DNA of 64,000 nt from Spiroplasma cantharicola (GCF_001281045.1 NZ_CP012622.1:62001-126000), one strand, 5' to 3'. Shown: positions 31,706-42,481, counted from the first letter of the stretch. The notes: generated from the letters alone by a model not told the origin. Program-made: numbers and translations.

Positions 31706-31711
31706 AATAAT

Positions 31712-31740
31712 AAAAAAAATTTCTATGGAAATTTTTTTTT
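31712..31740 (+). terminator. Intrinsic terminator of the nucleoside transporter operon
   Basis: A 12-bp A/T-rich stem (31712-31723 with 31728-31739, core ATTTC / GAAAT) with a TATG loop continues into nine T residues. Confidence 0.8.
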
Positions 31741-31780
31741 ATTTAGTTAAAATTACCTTGGTAAGAGGAGGATTATTATT

Positions 31781-32497
31781 TTGAATATACCAACACCACA
31801 TATTAATGCTAAAAAAGAAGATATAGCAAAAATCGTATTAATGCCAGGAGATCCATTAAGAGCAAAAAAAATCGCAGAAACATATTTAGAAGATGTAAAA
31901 CTTGTAAATGAAGTTAGAAATATGTTTATGTATACAGGAACTTACAAAGGTGTAAAAATTACTGTTGCTGGAAGTGGAATGGGTTGTCCAAGTATTGGAA
32001 TTTACTCATATGAGCTTTTTAAATTTTATGATGTAGATTACATTATAAGAGTTGGAAGTGCTGGAAGTTATAAAGAAGAAATAAAAGTTTATGACATTTT
32101 TAATGTTAAAGAATCATTTGGAGAAAACAATTATGCAAAAATTGCTGCAAACATTGATTCAAACATAATTGAAGCAGGTAAAGTTTTATTTGATAAAATA
32201 GAAGAAGTTGCAAAGAAAAAGAATATTAAAATTCATAGTGGAAGATGTCACTCATCTGATGTTTTCTATAGATATGAAAATGTACTTGATTTTGCAAAGG
32301 CTAATAATTTATCTCTTGTTGAAATGGAAACTTTTGCATTATTTGCAAATGCAAAACTTACAAAAAAACAAGCAGCGTGCTTATTGACAGTTTCAGATAG
32401 TTTAGTTACTAATGAAGTAACAAGTGCTGAAGAAAGACAAAATAATTTTATGGGAATGATAGAGCTTGCTCTAGAAGCTTCAATAGAGTTAAAATAG
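31781..32497 (+). CDS. deoD: Purine-nucleoside phosphorylase (DeoD type)
   Basis: DeoD cleaves purine (deoxy)nucleosides with phosphate to base and (deoxy)ribose-1-phosphate. The 238-residue product has IVLMPGDPLRAKKIAE (phosphate-site Arg), RVGSAGSY and the family end block VEMETFALF, with SDS in the LLTVSDSL stretch. The start is TTG, supported by a strong AGAGGAGG nine bases upstream and by agreement of MNIPTPHINA with family N-termini; no ATG is suitable. It follows the nucleoside transporter, whose imported substrate it would process. A 19-bp stem terminator follows. Confidence 0.95.
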   Translation: MNIPTPHINAKKEDIAKIVLMPGDPLRAKKIAETYLEDVKLVNEVRNMFMYTGTYKGVKITVAGSGMGCPSIGIYSYELFKFYDVDYIIRVGSAGSYKEEIKVYDIFNVKESFGENNYAKIAANIDSNIIEAGKVLFDKIEEVAKKKNIKIHSGRCHSSDVFYRYENVLDFAKANNLSLVEMETFALFANAKLTKKQAACLLTVSDSLVTNEVTSAEERQNNFMGMIELALEASIELK

Positions 32498-32503
32498 TAA
32501 ATT

Positions 32504-32544
32504 AAAAAGCAAAAAAACACCAAAATGGTGTTTTTTTGCTTTTT
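32504..32544 (+). terminator. Intrinsic terminator after deoD
   Basis: A 19-bp perfect stem (32504-32522 / 32526-32544, including GC and CACC pairs) with an AAA loop and a T-run inside the stem; one of the strongest hairpins in the window. Confidence 0.9.
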
Positions 32545-32588
32545 GGAAAAATATTCTATTAGACCTTTTACTAAACATTAAAATATAG

Positions 32589-32594
32589 TAAAAT
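32589..32594 (+). promoter_or_regulatory. Candidate tsaD -10 box (TAAAAT)
   Basis: TAAAAT lies 29 bases before tsaD and after the deoD terminator. No -35 match is visible, so it is a weak assignment. Confidence 0.3.
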
Positions 32595-32623
32595 TAATTT
32601 AACTTTATAAAGGGAGGATTTAA

Positions 32624-33580
32624 ATGAGAATTTTGGCTATTGAGTCAAGTTGTGATGAATTTAGTATTTCAATCATGGATAAAGGAAAAGTTTTATCTAA
32701 TGTAATTTCAAGTCAAATAAAAGAACACTCCGAATTTGGAGGAGTTATTCCGGAATTAGCTTCAAGATTACATGTTGAAAACTTTCATTGGGTATTATTA
32801 GATTCACTTCAACAAAGTAATTCTCAGTTAGAAGATATAGATTATATTTCTTATACATCTAATCCAGGACTTATTGGAAGTCTAATTATAGGAAAATTAG
32901 TTGCACAAACTATATCGACGTATTTAAAAAAACCATTGCTAGATATGAATCATATTGAAGGCCATATTTATGGAGCCAATATTGAACAAAAATTTCAATA
33001 TCCAGTATTAGCTTTAGTGGTTAGTGGTGGTCATACACAAATTCAACTTTTAAAGGAATCATTGAGTTTTGAATTAATAGGTACTACTCAAGATGATGCT
33101 GTTGGTGAATGTTATGATAAAGTTGCAAGAGTCTTAGGATTTAATTATCCTGGTGGACCTGTAATAGATAAATTAGCGCAAAATGGAAATGATAAAAAAT
33201 ATAAATTACCAATTAGCAAAAATGATGATAGTTATGATTTTTCATTCTCGGGTTTAAAAACTGCGAGTCTCAATTTGATCAATAAACTTAATCAAAATAA
33301 TGAAGAGATTATAATTGAAGACTTTTGTGCAAGTTTTCAAAAAACAGCGATTGATACTTTAATGATAAAGTTTGAAAAAGCAATTAAGGAATTTAAACCT
33401 AATACAATAACTGTTGTGGGAGGAGTTAGTGCAAATCAAAGCATTAGAAGCATTTTTTATAAAGTAGGAGAAAAATATAATATAAAAAAAGTTATTATTC
33501 CAGATTTAAAGTATTGTACAGATAATGCAGCTATGATAGCTGAGCTGACAAATGAGTATTTAGTTAAAGATAAAAAGTAG
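32624..33580 (+). CDS. tsaD: tRNA N6-adenosine threonylcarbamoyltransferase TsaD
   Basis: TsaD transfers the threonylcarbamoyl group to A37 of ANN-decoding tRNAs, with TsaB and TsaE (not in the window). The 318-residue product starts MRILAIESSCDEFS, has the metal-binding HIEGH, VSGGHTQI, DDAVGECYDKVARVLG and the ATP-fold block VVGGVSANQ, then TDNAAMIA near the end. GGGAGG is the RBS. A MurR/RpiR regulator starts ten bases after the stop. Confidence 0.96.
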   Translation: MRILAIESSCDEFSISIMDKGKVLSNVISSQIKEHSEFGGVIPELASRLHVENFHWVLLDSLQQSNSQLEDIDYISYTSNPGLIGSLIIGKLVAQTISTYLKKPLLDMNHIEGHIYGANIEQKFQYPVLALVVSGGHTQIQLLKESLSFELIGTTQDDAVGECYDKVARVLGFNYPGGPVIDKLAQNGNDKKYKLPISKNDDSYDFSFSGLKTASLNLINKLNQNNEEIIIEDFCASFQKTAIDTLMIKFEKAIKEFKPNTITVVGGVSANQSIRSIFYKVGEKYNIKKVIIPDLKYCTDNAAMIAELTNEYLVKDKK

Positions 33581-33590
33581 GAGAAAATTT

Positions 33591-34370
33591 ATGAGATCAT
33601 TTTTAAGCAAATTAACAACTATTGATGATAAAGATTTAACAATAAAAGAAAAGAAAATTGTTGACTATATTAAAGATCACTTAAAAGAAATTGTTGATAC
33701 TAATATGAAAATTGAAAGAATGGCACAAGAAGCAGGAACAGGATATAGTGCTATTTATGGGTTACTAAAAAAATTAAACATTAAGGGGTTTAGAGATTTT
33801 GCTATTTCACTTGCAAATGATGCAGAAAATCAGGAAATAAATATAGCAAAAAATGACGAAAATGTGGTTTCTGGATATATTAATATAATTAAACAAAACT
33901 ATGCTTTAATAGAAAAGAAATCAATATTTGATACATTAAATATTATTAAATCTTCAAAAAAAATATTTTTTTGTTATTGAGAAAATTTACTTTCAGGTCC
34001 AGCTCAAGAACTTTCTAACTTTTTTTACAAAAGTGGATTTAATGTTTACTTATTAGACAGTGATCAAGAAACAATAAAAGATAGAATTAAAACTTCAAAT
34101 GAAGATGATATTTTTATTTTCTTTACAAGATATGGTAATTCATCAAGATTAGATAAAGCTATAACTGAATTGGGAGAAATGAAAAGAAAAGTAATATATA
34201 TTTCAGGAAAAGTAGCGTCAAGTGATATTACAAAATACTTAAGTTCTATTCATACATTAATTGTTGATAATCCTGATAAAAGTATATATAAGGGACATAT
34301 TTCTAATTCTGTACCCTTTAATTATTTTAATGATTTATTAATTTATCACTTTTTAAATTCAGATAATTAA
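33591..34370 (+). CDS. MurR/RpiR-family transcriptional regulator
   Basis: A 259-residue regulator with an N-terminal RpiR winged helix (KIVDYIKDHLKEIVDTNMKI then MAQEAGTGYSAIYGLLKKL, residues about 18-65) and a C-terminal SIS-like domain (residues about 105-250) for sugar phosphate binding. The SIS part is diverged: the strand-loop IFFFTRYGNSS corresponds to the usual IAISRSGxT phosphosugar loop and keeps the Ser residues. Members control sugar phosphate and aminosugar genes. No such target is adjacent; the flanking genes are tsaD and a hydrolase. One TGA-Trp splits the frame. Confidence 0.8.
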
Positions 34371-34394
34371 TTATGTAGAAAAGAATATTAAACT

Positions 34395-35504
34395 ATGAAA
34401 AAATCAAAAAGACAAAGAAAAAATACATTATTAAATAGTGTTAAAAGAAGTTTTAGAGTTTTCTATTCAGGATTAGAAAAACCTTTTTCTCAATCCTCTT
34501 TAAGAGTTTCTAAAAAAGTCAAGGTATATAATAAAACCAAAGAAGATAAAATTTGACTTAAAGAAATTCTTACAACAAATAAAATTGTTAGAAGGTTTTA
34601 TAAAAGACCAGAAATTGAAGTAAAAGATATTGAAAATTTATCTTCAATTAATTTTAAAGCTAGAGATGGGTTAAATATTTCAGGTTTAGTTTATGAACCT
34701 AATAAAAACTCAAATAAATGAGTAATTGCTTGTCATTGATTTGCTGGACATAAAACTTGATCACTTCATCATGCAATGGCATTTGCAAAGATGGGTTACA
34801 ATATTTTAGTTTTTGACTTTAGAGGCCATGGTCAATCAGAAAATGGTTCTACAACTATGGGTGCTAATGAGCAACATGATTTGATGGGTGCAGTTGATTG
34901 AATTAAAGAAAATAAAAAAGTTGATAAACTAGCATTAATGGGAACTAGTATGGGTGCTTTTGTAATCAATTATTGTTCAATAGTATACAAAGAAGAATTT
35001 GAAAAATTAAATTTACAATTTTTAGTTTCCGATGCAGGATTTGGAAGTGTCTTTAGATTATTTTTGCATGTTAGAAATATTTATTTATTTTTACTACCAA
35101 AAAGAAGAACTAAAAAAGTTATTAATAGATTAATTGAAAAACATAATAGACATGAAAGCAATTTAAATTTGCATAATGCAAGTATATTTAAAGTTTTAGA
35201 TACAGCTGATCATAAGAGTTTATTTCCAACTTTATTTTTTCATTCAACAGATGATAAAGTTACAAGTTGCTCAGATACTTATGAATTATTATTAAAAAGA
35301 AATTGTAAAAAAGATGATTATTTAGTTTTTAACTTTTCAATGCACACTCAATCAGTAAGGTATCACTTTAAGACATACAATTACAAGTTGGCAGAGTTCA
35401 TTAATTTGTATGAAAAAGATAATGAATTATTTAATCAATTAGTTGAAGATTGAAACTTATTAAAATTTGAAAGAAAAGATAAAATTTCTCTTTTATTAAA
35501 TTAG
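34395..35504 (+). CDS. Alpha/beta hydrolase, membrane-anchored or basic N-terminus
   Basis: A 369-residue protein. Residues 1-75 are very basic. The catalytic fold begins near residue 85 with FKARDGLNISGLVYEP, then WVIACHWFAG (oxyanion region), FDFRGHGQS and the nucleophile elbow GTSMGA (Ser in the middle). An acid is plausible in FHSTDDKVT and the His in FSMHTQSVRYH. The order matches S9/DUF1749-like hydrolases seen as several copies in these genomes. The substrate is unknown; lipid ester or peptide hydrolysis would both fit. TGA codons at several places encode Trp. Confidence 0.8.
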
Positions 35505-35515
35505 TTAATAAAAAT

Positions 35516-35541
35516 AAAAGAGAGTTTTAACTTTCTTTTTT
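35516..35541 (+). terminator. Intrinsic terminator before asnS
   Basis: An 11-bp stem (35516-35526 / 35529-35539, one G-U pair) with a tight loop runs into T residues. Confidence 0.6.
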
Positions 35542-35542
35542 G

Positions 35543-35548
35543 TATAAT
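35543..35548 (+). promoter_or_regulatory. Probable asnS -10 box (TATAAT)
   Basis: TATAAT, preceded by TG, lies 24 bases before asnS and directly after the terminator T-run. Confidence 0.45.
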
Positions 35549-35572
35549 AATATTGTAAGAGGAAGTGTTAAT

Positions 35573-36934
35573 ATGAAAGATATTAAAGAATTATATTTAA
35601 AATATAAAGAAATAAAAAGTATAAATTTAATTGCAAGAGTAAGAAATAATAGACAAGGTAAAGCTGTCAGTTTTTTAGTTTTAAATGATGGAACAACAAT
35701 TAAAGATGTTCAAGTAGTTTATAAATCTGATGTTAAAGGTTATGAACAAGCCACACAATCTAGAGTGGGTTCAATCATTGAAATTAAAGGTAAAGTAATT
35801 TTAACTCCTGGTAAGCAACAAGAGTTTGAAATTCAAGCTGAAGAAATTATTTTATTAGATCAAGCAATTGAAGAATATCCACTTCAAAAAAAAGAACACT
35901 CTCCTGAATTCTTAAGAGAGATATCTCATTTAAGAGCTAGAACAAAAACTTTTCAATCTATTTTTAAAATTAGATCAGTAGCAGCATTTGCTATTCATAA
36001 ATTTTTTCAAGAAAAAAATTATATTTATGTAAATACACCAATAATTACAGGAAATGATGCTGAGGGTGCAGGAGAATCATTTACAGTTACCACAAAAAAA
36101 GATGGTAACTATGAAGACGATTTTTTTGGTAAAAAAGCAAGTTTAACAGTTTCTGGTCAATTGCATGGTGAATCATATGCTCAGGCTTTTAAAAATATTT
36201 ATACTTTTGGTCCAACTTTTAGAGCAGAAAATTCTCATACTTCAAAACATGCAGCTGAATTCTGAATGATAGAACCGGAAATGGCTTTTTGTGATTTAAA
36301 AGAAAATTTAGAAGTAATTGAAAGTTTAATTAAATATACAATTAACTATATTTTTGAAACTGCAAAAGAAGAATTAGAATTTTGCAATGAAAATTTAGAA
36401 ACAGGATTAATTGATAAATTAAATAATGTAAGAAAATCTAATTTTGTTGTAAGTAAATATGAAGAGGTTATTGAAGTTCTTAAACAAGCAGTTAAAAATG
36501 GTCATAAATTTGAAGAATCAAATATTGAATTTGGTCTTGATTTGGCTACAGAACATGAAAGATATATTTGTGAGGTTGTTAATAAGTGCCCAACATTTGT
36601 AACCAATTACCCAAAAGAGATTAAAGCATTTTACATGAAACAAGATGAAAATAATAAAACTGTTGCAGCAGCAGATTTATTAGTTCCAGGAATTGGTGAA
36701 TTAGTTGGTGGTAGTCAAAGAGAAGATAGTTTTGATAAAATTATTAAAAGATGTAAAGAAATGGGAATTGAACCTGAGGATTTAAGTTGATATAACGAAC
36801 TTAGAAATTTTGGATATTATAAATCATCAGGATTTGGATTAGGATTTGAAAGACTTATAATGTATGTTACTGGAGCTTCAAATATAAGAGATGTAATTTC
36901 TTTTCCAAGAACACCTAAAAATTTATTATTTTAA
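35573..36934 (+). CDS. asnS: Asparaginyl-tRNA synthetase
   Basis: A class IIb synthetase that charges tRNA-Asn. The 453-residue protein has the N-terminal OB-fold anticodon-binding domain (residues about 15-105, [20 protein letters not shown]) and motif 2 around [16 protein letters not shown], with the Trp from TGA. The motif 3 block [15 protein letters not shown] and the ending RTPKN are also present. The length is normal. The start is set at 35573, behind AGAGGAAG; a start at 35540 would overlap the promoter region. A terminator directly overlaps its stop codon. Confidence 0.96.
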
Positions 36935-36957
36935 AAGCAAAATATTTTTGCTTTTTT
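36933..36957 (+). terminator. Intrinsic terminator after asnS
   Basis: AAAAGCAAAA (36933-36942) pairs with TTTTGCTTTT (36946-36955) around a 3-base loop, then T residues; it overlaps the stop codon. Confidence 0.85.
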
Positions 36958-37036
36958 ATTTATTATGTATTTCTAGAAAAGGTTTTTTGTACTTATAAAT
37001 TAGTGTAAAATTATTGTAATAAGTAGGGGGTATTCT

Positions 37037-38005
37037 ATGTTAGTTTCATTTGTTCTTACGTGACAAGATATTGAAGAAAATATTGATGCTACATTACAAA
37101 GCATTTTAGATCAAAGTGATAATGATTGTGAAATAATTTTAATTGCAGATAAAATGTTAGAAAGTAATGAGCAACTTTCAATATCAAGAAAATATTTTTG
37201 AGATATTGAAAATATAAAAATAGTTATAAATAGTTCAATTCAAGGAGCTTCAGTTTGTTGAAATACAGCTATTGATTTAGCTGATGGTGAATATATACAT
37301 TTTATATCTCAAGGAGATATAATTAATCCTAATTTTATTAGTTTATTAAAAAAAGAATTGGCAAAATATGATAATAAAGAAATTGATGTTTTAGAATATA
37401 CTACTCAATTAACTGGTTTATCTGATAAATGCATTGATACTCTATTAGAAAAAGGAAAGATTTATAATTTAAATAATGAATATCAACCTTTTGCTTACTT
37501 AAGTACTTCTTTATCAAACAAGTTGTTTAAAACTAATTTACTAAAGGAATTTGGTTTCAAATTTAGAAGATTTGTAAGATATGATATGTTATTTGCATAT
37601 AAAGTTTTAGGTCAAGCAAATTCTTATTTGTTTTTAAATATAAATGAACCTTTAGAAGAAATGAATTTACAAAAAGTTCAATACTCAGTTTTTGATTTAG
37701 TTAATCAATGAACTCATATTTTAAATTATTTTAGAAGAATTGGTAAATTTAAGCCTTTAAAAGATTATTTAAATTATGCATATTACAAAACTATGATTCA
37801 TATATGATTATGAAATATTAAAAAATTTGATAATAAATTACTAATTAAAAAGTCAGCAAATTTTGCAATAAGAAAATTTGAAGATAAAAGAGAAGACTTT
37901 ATGAAAAATAATAAAGCATTTTTAGAAACAGAAGATGAAAGGTTCAAAGAAATAATAAAAGGGTTTTCATCATATATGAAAAATTTATTAAAATTAGCTA
38001 AATAA
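37037..38005 (+). CDS. Glycosyltransferase family 2-like protein with altered DxD
   Basis: A 322-residue protein whose N-terminus VSFVLTWQDIEENIDATLQS, followed by QSDNDCEIILIAD, has the GT-A opening of family 2 transferases. The donor-metal motif (usually DSDD) reads ISQGDIINP, so only one Asp remains. The middle and C-terminus are unlike known acceptor domains and lack clear membrane helices. Sugar transfer onto lipids or capsule is the usual role of GT2 proteins in mollicutes, but the degenerate motif leaves activity in doubt. GGGGG precedes the start. An RDD gene begins 17 bases after the stop. Confidence 0.6.
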
Positions 38006-38021
38006 AAAAGGGAGATTTTTA

Positions 38022-38702
38022 ATGATAAATCAAGAAAATCAAAAAGATGAAAGAGATTCTTTTAGAAATTTGGTTAAACCACATTTAGGAAGAATATTTT
38101 TTGCAAGATTTTTTGATATTATTTTATGTTCAATTCCAACTTTACTATTATCTTTTTTAAATCCAATTCACGATTTAAAAAGTTTACTTATTAACATTCC
38201 AATAAGTCAAATAGTATTATTTTTTTATTTTGTTTTTTTGCCATACTTTTGCAAGGGAAATACTTTAGGAAAATTAATTTTTAATTTAAGGTTGAAAAAA
38301 AGTAATTATGAAAAAATTAAAATGTCAGAAATTTTCTTTAGAGAATTATATTTTTTATATATCCCTTTATTTTTTTTATTAATTATTCAGATTATTATGG
38401 GAATTATTTTATTTACTTCTCCAAGAGATTCCAATAATATGATAATCTTAAAAATAATAAATAATATTGGATATGCTTTTTTAGCAATGTGATTTATGTA
38501 TATACCTTTAACAATTTATTTGCAAAAAGATAATATTTCAGCAATTGATCTTAAATTAAAAACAAGAGTTTATTATCTTGAAAAAATAATTATAATAGAA
38601 AAAAATGAGCAAGAGTTTGATCATGTTCATTTACAAAAAAATAAACCAGGTAAAATTAATCTAGAAGAAATAAAAAAAATAATAGGAGAAGAAGATGAAT
38701 AA
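38022..38702 (+). CDS. RDD-family membrane protein
   Basis: A 226-residue protein with about four membrane segments. RIFFARFFDIILCSIP matches the Arg-Asp opening of RDD proteins, and FCKGNTLGKLIFNLRLKK matches the later Gly-rich loop. The C-terminal 60 residues are polar and charged. RDD proteins are of mostly unknown function; some affect ion exchange. TGA at 38490 is Trp. The last eight bases overlap the following hydrolase gene. Confidence 0.7.
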
Positions 38703-39861
38703 TTTTGAAAATACAAAAAATAAATTAATAGAGTTTGTCGAAAAAAAATATTTTACCGGAGCAGTTTTAAAAATTAATAGAAATAAAGAAAATATTTTTT
38801 CCTTTTCATTTGGTATTAATGATGTAGATAAAAAAACTAAAATGAATGAAGATTTAATTTTTAGAGGCTATTCTCTTACAAAAACTGTAACTGTGGCTGC
38901 GTTTCTAACTTTAATTGATAAAAAGATAATTAGTTTAAATGAACCTTTACATAAATTTTTTCCAGAATTTAAAAATATGAAAGTTTTAAATAATAATGAG
39001 ATAATCGATGCCAAAAAAGAGATTTTAATTAAACACCTATTAACAATGACATCAGGGTTAGCATATTTCGGAAATAAAAATATAACACAAAAAGAAACAA
39101 CAGTGTTATTATCAGAATTTGTAAAACCTGTTAATGGTGAATTTATGAATTACAAAGAATTTATAAAAAAACTTTCAAAAATTCCTTTGGAATTTGAACC
39201 AGGAACAAATTGGAGATATGGACTATCTCTTGATGTTATTGCAGGTGTTATTGAAAAAGTTACTGGGATGACTTATAGAGATTTTGTAAAAGAGGCAATA
39301 TTTGATAAATTAGAAATGTCTGACAGCGATTTTTATTTAAAAGACAAAAATAGAGAGGCAAAAGTTTATAATTGAAGTTTAGTAAATGATGAACCAATAT
39401 TAAAAAAAGTTGAGAATTTTAATTTTTTCATTCAAGAGATTGATAAGGTTCCCAAAATGCCAATGGGTGGAGCTGGTTTATTTACAACTGTAAAAGATTA
39501 TTTAAAATTTTTAGATTTTTTAATTGATGGAAAAGATTCAAAGGGAAATCAAATTATTAGTAAAAAAATATTAAAAGAAATGACATCAGATAAATTAAAG
39601 AAATTGAAATCAAATTTTAGATGAACTTTAAATGAAGATTATAGTTATGGTTATGGGGTTAGAGTAAGAATAAAAAATGACAATTTCCCTTTAACTGAAA
39701 TTGGAGAGTTCGGTTGAGATGGATTATTAGGGTCAATTGGTTTAGTTGATCCATTAAATAAATTTAGTGTTTGTTTAATGTTAAGTTCAAAACCAGGACA
39801 TAATAAATTAATTGAAAGTGAGTTTTTTGCAGAACTTTATAAAGATTTAAAAAGTATTTAA
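38695..39861 (+). CDS. Serine hydrolase of the beta-lactamase / penicillin-binding fold
   Basis: A 388-residue protein. The nucleophile motif S-x-x-K is SLTK (Ser60, Lys63), the HLLTMTSGL block and FEPGTNWRYGLSLDVIAGVIE follow as in class C beta-lactamase-like esterases (the usual YSN reads YGL), and a GWDGLLGSIG segment stands where HTGG-type motifs occur. This organism should have no peptidoglycan, so an esterase or peptidase role is more likely than cell-wall action. TGA-Trp codons occur in the C-terminal half. It overlaps the RDD gene by eight bases. Confidence 0.8.
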
Positions 39862-39932
39862 ATTATTACTTTAATTTTTTAAGTTTTATCTTAAAAAATT
39901 GATATTATAGAAAAGTTATAGGAGTTATTTAT

Positions 39933-42101
39933 ATGATAAAAGAACTATTAAAAGAATTAAATGATGAGCAACTAGATTCAGTAATCACTACAGATGTTCC
40001 TGTAAGAATAATTGCAGGAGCAGGTAGTGGAAAAACAAGAGTTATAACAACTAAAATAGCGTATTTAATAGAAAAAGAAGGAATTTATCCACCAAAAATA
40101 TTAGCAGTTACTTTTACAAATAAAGCAGCTCAGGAAATGAAAGATCGAGTTAATAAAATAATTCCAAATTTGGATAGAAATCCGTTAATTACAACTTTTC
40201 ACTCTTTTTGTGTCAGAGTACTTAGAGAAGATTGCGAAGATATAGGAATATCAAAGGATTTTACTATTATTGATGCATCAGATCAGGCGAAGATAATTAG
40301 AGATATAATTAAAAAACTTGATATTAGCACTGATAAAAATAGACCAGAAAGAAAAATTTTATCAAAAATAAGTAATTGAAAAGCAAAACAAATTGATTGA
40401 AATGAAGCTTATGAAGAAACTTTCAATTTTGAAGAAAAAAAATGAGCAAAAGCATATAGAGATTATCAACAATATTTATATGATAAAAATTATTTAGATT
40501 TTGACGATTTAATTTTAAAGGTTCATAAACTTTTTAATGAAAATATACAAATAAGAGAAAAATGAAGAAATAGATTTGATTATATAATGGTTGATGAATT
40601 TCAAGATACAAATTACACTCAATTTGATTTGGTTAAATGATTAACAGGTTCAAAAAATAATTTAACAGTTGTTGGAGACCCAGATCAAACTATTTACTCA
40701 TGAAGAGGGGCAAAAGTTAATATTATTCTTAATTTTAAAAATGAATTTGCAAATTCACGTACAATAATGTTAACTGAAAATTATAGATCAACAAAACCAA
40801 TTTTGGATATAGCAAATAATTTTATTGATAATAATAAAAATAGAGAAAAAAAAGATATTTTTACTCAAAAAAAAGCGGGAGAAATTGTTCAAGTAAAAGA
40901 AGTGGCTTCAAGAAATTTTGAAGCAAAATTTGTAACTAAAAAAATTAAGGAATTAGTTGAAGAAAATAATTATAAATACTCAGATATTTTTGTACTTTAT
41001 AGAACAAATGCTTGATCTCAAGAATTTGAAAAGGAGTTTCAAAATCAGAAAGTTCCATTTCAACTTATTGGTGGATTTAAGTTTAGAGATAGAAAAGTAA
41101 TTAAAGATGTAACTGCACTTTTGCGTTCAGTTGTTTTTAAAGATGACTTAGCTATGGAAAGAGTTTTTACATTTACTCCTAAAGTAGGAGCTGTAACAGC
41201 TTCAAAATTAAAAATTGCTTCAGAGCAATTGAACTTAAACTTATTTGATTTTTTGACATCTCAAAATCAAGAAGTCAATCAAATATCAAAAAATTTAAAT
41301 GAACTGGTTGCTTGTTTAATAAAAGCAAGAGAGATTTTTGAAGAAAATAAGAGTATATTAAAGTTAACAGAAACTTTAATTAAAGAATCTGGTTATAGAG
41401 ACCGATTAGATTTAAAAGATAAAGAAGATATTGAAGCACTACAAAATTTAGAAGCTTATTATGACCAAATGGAAAAATATGATAATTATTATAATGAATC
41501 TGAAAATGAATTAAATAGAGCAGTCATGTTTCTACAAGAAGAAGCTTTATCAAGCGATGAAGATAATCAAAGCGAGATAAATAAGGTTACTTTATTAACA
41601 ATTCATTCCGCAAAGGGATTAGAAAACAAAGTAGTATTTATTGTAGGTTTAAATAAAGATGTATTTCCTTCAAAAATGAGTTTTTTATCAATTGAAAATC
41701 TTGAAGAGGAAAGAAGAGCCTTTTATGTTGCTATTACAAGAGCACAGGAAAGAGTATTTATATCGTATGTATCTGGAGAATATTCTTATATTTCTAATGG
41801 AGAATTAGGACCTTCAAGATTTATTCAAGAACTTAATCCTGAATTATATGAAATTGAAAAAAGTATTTATTTTCACTCAAATACTGATGTTTCAAGTACT
41901 TATAAGGGAAAAGCAAATTTAGAGTTTAGACCTGATAAATTAGAAGCTGGAGTTATTAAGGGAGATAAAATAAAGCATATGATATTTGGAGATGGACTAG
42001 TTGTTAAAGTTATTGATAGGTATATCTCAGTGGCATTTTCAGACCCCAAACAAGGGGTTAAAATGATACCAATTAGCTCTAGTGCATGAGAAAAAATATA
42101 A
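39933..42101 (+). CDS. pcrA: ATP-dependent DNA helicase PcrA/UvrD
   Basis: A superfamily 1A 3'-5' helicase used in repair and in removing RNA polymerase and RecA from DNA. The 722-residue product has Walker A AGAGSGKTR, motif Ia TFTNKAAQEMK, motif II VDEFQDTNYTQF, motif III VVGDPDQTIYSWRGA, motif IV NYRSTKPIL, motif V TIHSAKGLE and motif VI RRAFYVAITRA, in order. The Trp in SWRGA is TGA. The C-terminal end is short but contains a basic KGKANLEF and a compact Tudor-like module (GDKIKHMIFGDGLVVKV). GGAG precedes the start. It is the third repair helicase gene in the window after uvrB and uvrA. Confidence 0.95.
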
Positions 42102-42133
42102 TAATTTTAATTAAAATTTAAAGCAATTTTTTT

Positions 42134-42162
42134 ATTGTATATGTAACATTTTTATATACAAT
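42134..42162 (+). promoter_or_regulatory. ptsH promoter overlapped by a 9-bp inverted repeat
   Basis: TTGTAT (42135-42140) and TACAAT (42157-42162) are separated by 16 bases and form a good promoter 23 bases before ptsH. The same region is an inverted repeat: ATTGTATAT (42134-42142) and ATATACAAT (42154-42162), 11 bases apart. Because the arms sit on the -35 and -10, a bound dimeric regulator would cover the promoter. The regulator is unknown. Confidence 0.6.
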
Positions 42163-42185
42163 AATATTGTTAAGGAGGATAATAT

Positions 42186-42449
42186 ATGACTTCATTCACA
42201 GCTAAAGTAATTGATCCAGTAGGATTACATGCCAGACCTGCATCAGTTTTAACAAAAGAAGCATCAAAATATGCATCAGAAATTAAAATAAAATGCGGAG
42301 ATAAAGAAGGTAATTTGAAATCAATTATGAACGTTATGGCACTTGCAGTAAAAACTGGTGCTGAAATTACAATTGAAGCAAATGGCGAAGACGAAAGTGC
42401 AGCTATTGAGGCAATTGAAAAAGCAATGAAAGATAACTCAATTATCTAG
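42186..42449 (+). CDS. ptsH: Phosphocarrier protein HPr
   Basis: HPr relays phosphate from EI to sugar-specific EIIA proteins. The 87-residue protein has GLHARPAS with His15 (site of EI phosphorylation) and GNLKSIMNVMAL with Ser46 (site of HprK phosphorylation). AAGGAGG is a strong RBS. EI is at 55058, EIIA-Glc at 56874 and HprK at 10600, so the general components are scattered through the window. Single-gene transcript with its own terminator. Confidence 0.97.
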   Translation: MTSFTAKVIDPVGLHARPASVLTKEASKYASEIKIKCGDKEGNLKSIMNVMALAVKTGAEITIEANGEDESAAIEAIEKAMKDNSII

Positions 42450-42456
42450 TATTAAT

Positions 42457-42481
42457 AAGCCTTTTTATAAGGCTTTTTTTT
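42457..42481 (+). terminator. Intrinsic terminator after ptsH
   Basis: AAGCCTT / AAGGCTT stem (42457-42463, 42469-42475) with a 5-base loop and a T-run. Confidence 0.85.

Noticed and set aside
35540-35572. Earlier start for asnS
   Set aside because: It lies in the promoter and would add residues without family support; AGAGGAAG lies just before 35573.
39873-39900. Hairpin AATTTTTTAAG / CTTAAAAAATT as terminator before pcrA
   Set aside because: It is a fair 11-bp stem but no T-run follows on the plus strand and no minus-strand gene needs it, so it is not listed as a terminator.
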